A DNA stretch of 64,000 bases from Tetragonia tetragonoides (Eukaryota > Streptophyta > Magnoliopsida > Caryophyllales > Aizoaceae). The stretch spans positions 35,963,501 through 36,027,500 of the forward strand of contig CM076152.1 in NCBI GenBank assembly GCA_038025085.1, written 5' to 3'. Shown here piece after piece: positions 56,482 to 64,000 of this stretch (position 1 is its first letter; each line of letters begins with the position of its first letter). The notes under the pieces were generated by a model that was not told where the DNA came from, did no database searches, and worked only from the letters and a program-made list of their open reading frames with translations. Made by a program: the position numbers and the translations under genes.

Positions 56482-56745
56482 GGAGGACAAAGCCCTTTAT
56501 TTTCATGATAGCAATAGAATGTGGCTTGGCAAAGCCTTCAGGATCGGCATACAGTCATACAGAGTACTATGTAAGCCCTTCGGGGGGTGCATCAAAGAAA
56601 ACTAAATTTCTCATAACAATCAGACACTAAAATTAGCTAACCAATCCGCGGCACATTAGCCTCTTTATATATGTGGCGAACTCGAACCTCCCAATTATTG
56701 TCGACGAGGAGTGCACGACATTGCAAAATCAGAAAATAAATTGGG
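56482..56745 (-). mobile_element. Second LINE remnant, tail to tail with the first
   Basis: On the minus strand 56745-56640 reads the end of a LINE RNase H (ILQCRALLVDNNWEVRVRHI followed by YKEAN). It has a small deletion after EAN and then a 3' trailer reaching the A-rich junction at about 56480. It is related to the element at 55743-56481 but opposite in direction. Confidence 0.65.
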
Positions 56746-56789
56746 AGTCCAAGGTTTAAGTGCTGCAAACAACTCTACTCGAACAGATG

Positions 56790-56940
56790 AATATGCACAT
56801 ATTGTCTTAAATCAAGGCTTGCCTATTCTTGAAAATGTCCACCAAGTCAGGAACGGACGCTCATATCTTCACTCCTGTTTACTGATGGAATTTATGCCGA
56901 TGCGCACCAACTGTTCGATGAAATGCTTCAAAGAGGTAAC
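56790..56940 (+). pseudogene. Possible pentatricopeptide repeat (PPR) gene fragment
   Basis: One frame gives HIVLNQGLPILENVHQVRNG. After a frame change near 56878 another gives DGIYADAHQLFDEMLQRGN. The second piece matches the PPR consensus (yaDA..lFdEM..rn) well. Too short and broken to be a gene. It may have been carried here by retroposition. Confidence 0.4.
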
Positions 56941-58200
56941 TTTTCTTTGAGCTGTACAATGATTGGCACGAACTTGGTTTGAGTTTATTTTTCCTGCTAT
57001 GTCTAAGCTGTAAATCAAAATGAGAATCATTCATATTCATGTCAACATAGTCTTTATGAAAATTACACCTTTCTAAGATAGCATTTGAGAAACAAATCAA
57101 ACTAAGTATGGAACTTACATATTCATATGGTGTATATCACATTTGAGAGAGGACAACATTCATGGAAGAGCGAGGGCGACATATTGCTTTAAGGGGCTTT
57201 TCCTTAGGCATAAGGATACGACCTGCTTGTTCTTTCAAATCCACAAGCCCAGGCTCAGAATTTTCCCATTCAAAACATTGAATAAGAGTAGCTAAAACCA
57301 AAGTAACATTCGTTAGAGCCAAGTTATTTCCAGGACAAGCTCTTCTCCCTATACTGAAGGGCATAAGCTTGAACCCTTCTTTCTCCTTCTCGAATTGTTC
57401 AGGCCTAAAATCCTCGGGTTCTTCCCAAAGTTCAGGGTCCCTATGCATTGCCCAAGCATTGACAAGGAGCATAGTTCCTTTAGGTATATGGTACCCTCCT
57501 ATGGTGCAATCTTGTGACGAGTAATGTGGGACTAGAAGAGGCGCGGGTGGAAAAAGCCTTAGAGTCTCGTTGATAATGCAGCGTATGTAGTTTAGTTTAG
57601 GAAGATCGGAATCATCTACTAAGCATCCCTTTTCGACATGTGTGTCTATTTCTGCTCTCGCTTTCTCGAGGACTTGAGGATTGTTTAGAAGGTTTGACAT
57701 TGCCCATTCGAGTGTTCTTGCTGTAGTATCTGATCCGGCAAGTAACATAAGCTGAAACACATTTATATTTAGGATATTATACCATTTCAAAAAAAAAAGA
57801 CATTCACATTTGGTAGCTAGCTACAATGATTATGCAGTATAACTAATGCTGTTCAAAAATCTTAGAACCCGAAAACCCGATTCAAAACTATTTGAAAAGC
57901 GGATATCCAAAATTTCGGATTCAAGTTTGGATTTGATGGGGAAGTCTCTAGGATGCATCACATACATAATCACTTTGCAATTTGCAAGCATCACTAGCCG
58001 GCCGCAGATACTGCCAGTATGTACGTACTGACTACTGACTATAAAGATGCAAATACCAAGGCTTGATTTTAGTGCACATGATGCACCACCTAGTTCACAT
58101 GCTAGATTTTTGGACTGGATACATATACAATTATACATGCTTACATTTCCTCCTCTCTTTAATAGCACATTTTTATCTAGTTTATTATATCCCAACAGGT

Positions 58201-58441
58201 TTTGTATGGACTTGGTCCACCGTGGACCAAGTAATTTTGAGGGATGGCTCCATGTGAAGTAGGGGGTGGCTTCAGGTAAAGTAAAGAGGTGGTTCCAGGT
58301 GAAGTAGGGGGTGTGAAGTATAAATTTGAGGGGTGGCTCTAGGTGAAGTAGGGGTGACTCTACTTTTAGAAGGGGGTGGCTCCAGGTGAAATAGAGGGGT
58401 GACTCCAAATATTGGTCCATCATGGACTAAGTCCACACAAG
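58201..58441. mobile_element. MITE with palindromic ends and internal minisatellite (intron of P450 copy 4)
   Basis: The left end TTGTATGGACTTGGTCCACC and the right end reversed (TTGTGTGGACTTAGTCCATG) form a ~30-bp inverted repeat, and each end is itself a palindrome (TTGGTCCA/TGGACCAA). The interior is a degenerate GGGGTGGCTCCAGGTGAAGT minisatellite with about six units. Confidence 0.7.
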
Positions 58442-58563
58442 TTTTTGTAATTATATCCATATTATCTATACTAGCAAATTAATACCTCAATGTCTTTAAC
58501 CTAGGGAGATAATAGTAGATGCACACAAACACAAATATACTCCACATGGTATTTTTTTTCTAA

Positions 58564-58722
58564 TCATAAGTCTTGTGTGAGACCAAACTCACTGAAAAAT
58601 GGGGTTATTATTTAGAAATGCAGAGTCACTTATGGTAAAAAGTGACCCCTATTTCATTGAAAAGTAACCTCCTTCTCACGAAGTGTTACGAAAAGGCGAT
58701 CTTATAGCAGTTTTTGTGTTTT
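58564..58722. mobile_element. MITE of the AAAACTTGTGTAAGAC family (intron of P450 copy 4)
   Basis: AAGTCTTGTGTGAGACCAAA to ATCTTATAGCAGTTTTTGTG with GAGTCACTTATGG and AAAAGTGACCCC inside. This is an undisturbed copy useful for defining the family. Confidence 0.65.
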
Positions 58723-58795
58723 TTAATTGTAAGTTGTTTTTTCACCTTTATTCTTTTCTATTTTTTATTTTAAGCATTTTCTCTTTTAAATTAAA

Positions 58796-58957
58796 AGTAC
58801 GCAAAAGTTTGTGTAAGACATTCTTACCATAACTTTCAGGGAAACAATGATCTATTTTTTTTAAAAATAAGGGTCACTTCTCATAATAAGTGATCCCTAC
58901 TTTTCAAAATATATCTCATTTTTTTGTAAGTTGATCTAACACAAAACTTGCTCTTAA
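58796..58957. mobile_element. MITE of the AAAACTTGTGTAAGAC family, second copy in the same intron
   Basis: CAAAAGTTTGTGTAAGACAT to AACACAAAACTTGCTC, with GGGTCACTTCTCATAATAAG and TAATAAGTGATCCC inside. Confidence 0.65.
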
Positions 58958-60184
58958 AAGTAAGGGTATATAAAGAAAATATCCACTAATTTCACCTTGT
59001 ACTAATCTCCGGGCCCAAAAAAAAGTGCGTATTTTGATTTGGGACGAAGAGAGTGTTTCTAAGATACCCTTTAGTTTTTATAATAGAATCTGGATAGCGA
59101 GGGACCTAGTATCGTAGATGATTTTATATCGTTTGACATTTGTGAATTAACTAATAAAATTATCCCTCATTGAGGGGGCTTACCGACTTACCACTTATCA
59201 ATTAAAAGTAGAAAAAAAAAAGTAGTTAGCAATCTTACCACAATGGTTCCTTTGAGGATGTTAATCCGTATAATACTCTGGTTCAGCCTCTTGCAAGTCC
59301 AACAACTCTTCAATCAGTGTTTTCTTCTTAGCATTATCCTCATGCTCACCACCAGTTTGACGATTTGCTCGGCTTTTCCTTACCTCATCAACTAACCCCT
59401 GTAAGATCACATCTCTCTCTTTCTTAATCTTTATCATCTCCTTCTCTATCCCCTTATACCCAACCCATCTCAAAACCGGCAAAAAGTCACAAATATTCAT
59501 CAAATTAGGAGGTTGTCTCATTACCATCATTTCCCATGGTTTTCCATTCACTAGCCTCATAATAAGGTTACGTGATAGCTTCCCAAACATCTCAGTCAAG
59601 TTCACCTCCTTTAAGGCCCCGCCTTCGGAGCTCTGTAAGAGGTCCTGAACCAAGTTCCGGACCTCAGCTTTCCGGGCGGGGCCCGCTAGCTGGATCTGCT
59701 TGTAAGAGAAAGAGCTTATTGTAGTGACACGTCGAAGGTTTACGCCAATGGTCCCCATAAGGGGCCCAAATGAGGAGGGAGTGGTTGTAGCCCAAGATCT
59801 CCCCTGTTAGGAACTTGGGCCGGTTGGCAAAGACGATGTCGTTTTGGGAAAAGCACTCCTCGGCGGCCCATGGGGAGGAGACTACTAGGGCTGGAACACG
59901 GCCCAATCGGAGTGAGATGGTTGGGCCATAGCGTTCCGAGAGGGCTTGGAAGGGGCGGTGGAAAGGGGGCTTGAGGAGGGGGATGTGGCCCAATATTGGA
60001 AAGGATGGTGGGCTTGGTGGGAGGTTCTTTTTTGGGTTTAAGAGGTGAAGGATCTTGTAAAGGAAGAAAATGGTTGCTAAGAGGGCTAGGGAGCAATACA
60101 GTATGTCCTTATCCATATCTGTATGGTTGCTTATGTTGTGTGCTTGTGGGAGTTTAGAATGTTGTATTGTTTGTGGTAAAGATG

Positions 60185-60192
60185 TTTATATA
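60185..60192 (-). promoter_or_regulatory. TATA box of P450 copy 4
   Basis: The minus strand reads GGATATATAAACATC about 70 bp upstream of the ATG at 60116. The promoter core is kept although the gene is frameshifted. Confidence 0.6.
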
Positions 60193-60199
60193 TCCTGGA

Positions 60200-61974
60200 T
60201 ATAGACACTAAAAGTGTGTGGGTCAATGGGTATACATTTGAATATTTCTTTCCCCGATGGAATCAAACAGATGCTATATAAGTAGAGATCTAGAGCTGTC
60301 AAAAGCTGATCCAAGTCGAAAATTCGACATATTTTTGTAGGATTCTCAAAATAAATCTGTTTACGATCTTGGAAAATGAACTAAACAATGAATTTGACTC
60401 AAAAATTAACTTATAAGTTATAATCAATTCATCCTGATCCTAGCCTGAAGTGATGAGACTCGTAACTCGTTAGGCTTACTCGTTTAACAGGTCTATATAT
60501 AATAATATTATTGATTTGAGAAGAAATAAAACAACCCACATGGGATGAATCATGACTTATGAGTCATCATGACTCATCACTCATAACTCTCATCTATATA
60601 AAAACTTAGGTTAGAAATACGTCAATTAGTGGAATACTAAAACTGATACGAATGATTACAGGCAAACCCCCCCCCCCCCACCCCAAATGTAATCGTGTTT
60701 AATGTGCCTACCTAAACAAGAGATAAAGTAAAATCGATACAAACAATGAGGGATAATGATATAAAAGTATATTTATTAATCATGTTAGCCTCCGTTCTTT
60801 TTAGTTAGAAAAAACTGAATCGAAATGAATTGGACTGATTTGATTTTTTTTAACTTGACTTTTAATCATTTAAAATTTGTCTAAACAAACTTAATATCGG
60901 ACTCATTTGAAACAACAACAACAATCCAGTAACTTATTTGAAAGTATGCTTTAAAATATTTTCAATGATGTGGTAATCATCATGAATTTATTTTGGAATA
61001 AATAATATTATTCTACAAGCCTACAACTGAAACTAAATTCGACTGAAATTAAGCCGGGAATAAGAGAGCCTTAGTATTATTTTGCAATTCTAGCTCCAAC
61101 ATAATTGAATGACGTAATTAATTACGAACATCTGGATTTGAAACGCTCTTTCACTAGTGATTAATGTCATGGATTGGTAGTGGTTGAATACATTGCACGG
61201 CTTTTGTTTTGTTTTGTTTTGTTTTGTGGTGTTTGTGCTCCTTGCTTTATGTTTTGGAAAGGTACGGACTGCCCCTTCACAATTCTTGGAGAAAGGTCTA
61301 GTTGCCGTGTAGCAACTCGCAAAGTGTGGATCGGGCATCTCAATTTGATATTTGCATGAGTGTATAAACAAAAACTTAAAAGAGGCCGCCTCTTCGGATA
61401 GGGCGAGTGCCACGCGCACATTTCACTTGTATAGGGCCCAATATATTTCAGCAATAGCACGCGTACTCATCAGTCACCACCAACCTCATGTCATCCTCTC
61501 TCTCTTTCTCCTAACTCTGTTTCTCCTCTTTATATTCGATCACTGCCATCACCGATTCACCGCCAACACCGCTAACACCGCTAACACCGCTATCAACCCC
61601 ATTGTCATCGTCATTGTCATCGTGCTTCGTGTTACCACCAGCTTCATCATCGCCATCGATCTAATCATCGTCATCGATCTCGCTGGTCAAGTCGTCAACA
61701 TTGTCATCTATCGATTCATCGATCTCGTCATGTACTCGTGAACTCAATGAAATTTGTGAGTTAACAGATGAAAGTAAAATAAAAAAATATTTAAAAAAGG
61801 AAAAAGCTAGTCGTTTGGTGCAAGGATATATGGTCTTTTGAGGTTGTTTGAGTCCATTTGTATCATAAGATGTTTGACAGTAACTTCTCTTTATCATCAA
61901 ATGGTATGAGAAGTGCATCCGAATTTATTTTCGCATAAGTTTATAATTACTTCAGTGAAAGCACTGTCATAAAA
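60200..61974. other. Gene-free region right of the P450 cluster
   Basis: No gene is supported. There is a C run at about 60667-60680 and a decayed PIF-like element around 60787-61070. Five GTTTT units are at about 61202-61226, and an ATCGTCATCG/CCGCTAACA-rich simple region at 61550-61735 creates long but meaningless open frames on both strands. Confidence 0.55.
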
Positions 61975-62935
61975 ACTCCACTGTCATATTATATTTAATG
62001 CATGTGTTAGCTTTTTTTTTTAGGTGTAAATGCATGTGTAGTTTGTTGAGAAGCAATTTGACTTCTTAAAACTCTAGTGTCGGATTATCGATCTGTAGTG
62101 TTAGTTCATTGAGAAAGCAGTGTTAATTAATTTGAGACATGTTTAAATTTGTTGAGATGCAATTTGACTTTATAAAACTCCAATGTCAGATTATTAGTTT
62201 CTACTATTAGTTTATTGAGAAAACATTGTTAGTTAAGTGAAGGCATGTGTTAATTAGTTTATTGAGAAGCAACTTGACTTTATAGAACTCCAGTGACATA
62301 TTATTGATTTGACTTTTTAAATTTTCAGTGTCAGATTATTGATATATAGTGTTAGTTCATTAGCAAAGAAGTGTTATTTAATTTAAGGCGTGTTTTAAGT
62401 TGTTGAGATGCAATTTGACTTTATTTTTTTTTTTGGTGCTAAAACTTCAGCGTCAGATTATTGATTTCTAGTGTTAGTTTATTGAAAACCAGTGTTAATT
62501 AATTTAAGGCATGTGTTAGTTTATTGGGAACTATTTGAGTTCATAAAGTTCCAGTGTCAGACTATTGATTTGTAGTGTTTGGTCATTGAGAAAAGTTGTG
62601 TTTGTTAATTAAAGGCTTGTTTTAATTTGTTGAGATGCAATTTGACTTTTTAAAATTTCAATGTCAAATTATTGATACGTAATCCTAGTTCAATGAGAAA
62701 AACAATGTTAGTTAATTTATGTCATGTTTTAATAATTTGTTGAGATGCAATTTGACTCCATAAAACTCAAGTGTCAGATTATTGATCTCTAGTGTCAGAT
62801 TATCGATCTCTAGTGTTAGTTCATTGAAAAAGCATTATTCGTTCATTGCTATGCAATTTGAGTTTTTAAAACTCCAGTATTAGATTATCAATCTCTAGTG
62901 TTAGTTTAAGGAGAAAGCAGTGTTAGCTAATCTTG
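61975..62935. repeat. Array of about nine ~110-bp tandem repeats
   Basis: The order GCAATTTGACTT, AAAACTCCAGTGTCAGATTA, TTGATCTGTAGTGTTAG, TTCATTGAGAAAGCAGTGTTA, AATTTAAGGCATGT recurs at spacings near 100-115 bp, with one shorter unit near 62310. Units are 75-85% alike by eye. It does not share sequence with the ~315-bp array at 31165-32435. Confidence 0.85.
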
Positions 62936-63065
62936 GTCAGTTGATAAAAATACAATATATACTTTAGTGAAAATGGAAAAGAAAGATAAAGAAAATAAAA
63001 ATAATTTCAAAACAATAGTAACTAATCTCATGTAACCCAAAAGGGGAGAAAAAGAAAAAATAAAG

Positions 63066-63143
63066 ATGTGCCAGCGCAGAGTTGAACTCGGGTGGAGCCT
63101 CTCACAACATTTATCCCAACCAACTGGGCAAAGTAACCTTTTG
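63066..63143 (-). mobile_element. tRNA-derived SINE head or tRNA pseudogene
   Basis: The minus strand reads TTTGCCCAGTTGGTTGGGA (A box-like) and CCGAGTTCAACTCTG (B box-like) about 30 bases apart, as in a tRNA or the head of a SINE. It lacks a clean acceptor stem, so not a working tRNA. The sequence beyond the B box becomes T-rich. Confidence 0.55.
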
Positions 63144-63384
63144 TATCAGTTAAGGACACTAACAATATATAAACGGGAAACAAAACAAAACAAGAAAAAA
63201 AAAAGCGCAATCCGCGCGTGCCTAGCGTTGCGCGTGCCTTGGTGCGTCCCGCCCTATACCATAGGGCGGCCTTTTAAGAGACCAACTGATTAAACATAGA
63301 TTCTGAAATGACTTTGAGATTATCAGGTGTTGTGTAAGAAAGTAATTGGTTGAGCTTCGGCTCGAAAACATGGCACTTACGGAA

Positions 63385-63564
63385 AATGAATCTCATATAC
63401 AAGTGTATGTTACACCACTTTTTACGTGTCTATCTCTCTCTTCTCCCTTTTTCATCCTACCACAACTATCCCTTAAAATCCCAATGAGCATAGGCAAATT
63501 TATACCTCTCCTCACATAAAAAAAAAAAGAAAAGAGTAACATACCTAAGTGTATGAGAATCATT
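63385..63564. mobile_element. 180-bp MITE with ~30-bp inverted ends
   Basis: AATGAATCTCATATACAAGT (left) matches, reversed, AATGATTCTCATACACTTAG (right), and the match goes on through GTATGTTAC. The interior has TGTCTATCTCTCTCTTCTCC. The similar pair at 36727-36925 may be the same broad family. Confidence 0.7.
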
Positions 63565-64000
63565 GTCCGACACTTATGCTTTTCAGCAGCTGATTTCGAC
63601 TCCTAAGTGAATACCTCATGATGGTGACAAGGGTACTAGGAAGATAATCTGTGTGAAAGTTGTATAATGGTCCAGTGGAGAACTCGTGTTTTGCTTGTTA
63701 TAGGTTGGTTTTGGTGAACTTTCATGTTTCAGCTGTCTTTTTCGTAGGAAGAAATGGTCCTAAGGACTGGACCGATGTCACCCTATGTTTGGATAAGAGA
63801 ATCATAGTTTACGAACAAGCGAGTGTAGTATGAATCTACACGAGCCCAGAGAGAGGCCTACCCTTTTTTTGAACCTTGTCAATGATCAAACTTAAATATA
63901 TAAACTGAGAGCATGTTTGGCCTAGCTTGTGATGAGCTTTTATATTTCTCCTATTTTTCCTCACAAACCACTCCTTCCTCACCCCTATTTTCAATTTTCA
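63565..64000. other. Right edge of the window, no gene seen
   Basis: Mixed-composition DNA without open frames of interest or recognisable repeats. A gene beginning outside the window cannot be excluded. Confidence 0.5.

Larger units (their letters stand above)
57137..60116 (-). pseudogene. CYP81: CYP81-like cytochrome P450 copy 4, two single-base frameshifts in exon 1
   Basis: Exon 1 is 60116-59239 and exon 2 is 57751-57137, with the same intron position as copy 3. Exon 1 shows the anchor, hinge PPSPPSFP, RYGPTISLRLG and WAPYGDHW. An extra A in the AAA at about 59741 (WRN to WRK) shifts the frame, and another extra base near 59258 makes TAA after EYYTD. Exon 2 is fully open: LMLLAGSDTTARTLEWAMS, ETLRLFPPAP, PEQF where the family has PERF, and heme loop FSIGRRACPG with Ser in place of the usual Gly but all invariant FxxGxRxCxG positions kept. 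Both exon 1 lesions are single-base runs, so an assembly or sequencing error should be excluded before calling it dead. Confidence 0.85.

Noticed and set aside
61352..61741. 129-codon frame rich in Ile/Val
   Set aside because: Arises from ATCGTCATCG simple repeats; both strands are open for the same reason.
63066..63143. Functional tRNA gene
   Set aside because: A and B box-like motifs exist, but no acceptor stem or clear anticodon arm can be drawn.

Overview
This window is nuclear DNA from a flowering plant, most likely a eudicot. The evidence is intron-rich genes with plant splice sites, a tandem CYP81-type cytochrome P450 cluster, a plant guanylate kinase gene, and dense plant transposable elements (Tat/Retand-type Ty3-gypsy, Copia derivatives, Stowaway, PIF/Harbinger, hAT and Mutator MITEs, SINEs, L1 LINEs). 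The Retand-like architecture would suit Caryophyllales, but I cannot fix the species.

Left part (1-18.7 kb): one 16.8-kb Ty3/gypsy element of the Tat lineage (1901-18685) with 1.53-kb LTRs and a perfect CTATG target duplication. It reads gag, protease, RT, RNase H, a second RNase H and integrase on the + strand. The pol genes carry frameshifts and stops, and integrase has an internal deletion. Between integrase and the 3' LTR, on the opposite strand, lie two intron-containing genes that look like plant mobile domain (PMD, aminotransferase-like/MAIL) genes. The second can be traced through seven exons joined by six phase-0 introns and is broken only by three nonsense codons. A four-copy ~67-bp tandem repeat with a palindromic core precedes the polypurine tract, as in Retand elements. 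GC-rich GGCCGC-type segments lie before the LTR TATA box and before both antisense genes.

Middle left (18.7-34.5 kb): MITEs, one ordinary housekeeping gene (guanylate kinase, minus strand, ten coding exons, 27752-25250), a 1.03-kb Mutator-like foldback element with a perfect 9-bp target duplication, and a short array of four ~315-bp satellite monomers.

Right part (34.5-60.2 kb): four CYP81-like P450 copies, all on the minus strand and all with the same two-exon structure. Only the third (46838-44482, 501 aa) is intact. The first, second and fourth carry deletions, frameshifts or a MITE insertion in an exon. Introns and spacers are packed with young insertions, including a three-level nest (SINE, then a small Copia-derived LTR element, then a MITE), a LINE-like retroposon, and a 2.9-kb Copia derivative whose only gene is an intact gag-protease ORF ending on the first bases of its own 3' LTR (a TR-GAG-like element). 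The end of the window (60.2-64 kb) is gene-free and holds a ~110-bp tandem repeat array and a tRNA-derived SINE fragment.

The real host genes are therefore few: guanylate kinase, one intact CYP81 and three CYP81 pseudogenes. Most of the rest is mobile DNA, and the most unusual object is the antisense gene cargo of the Tat element.
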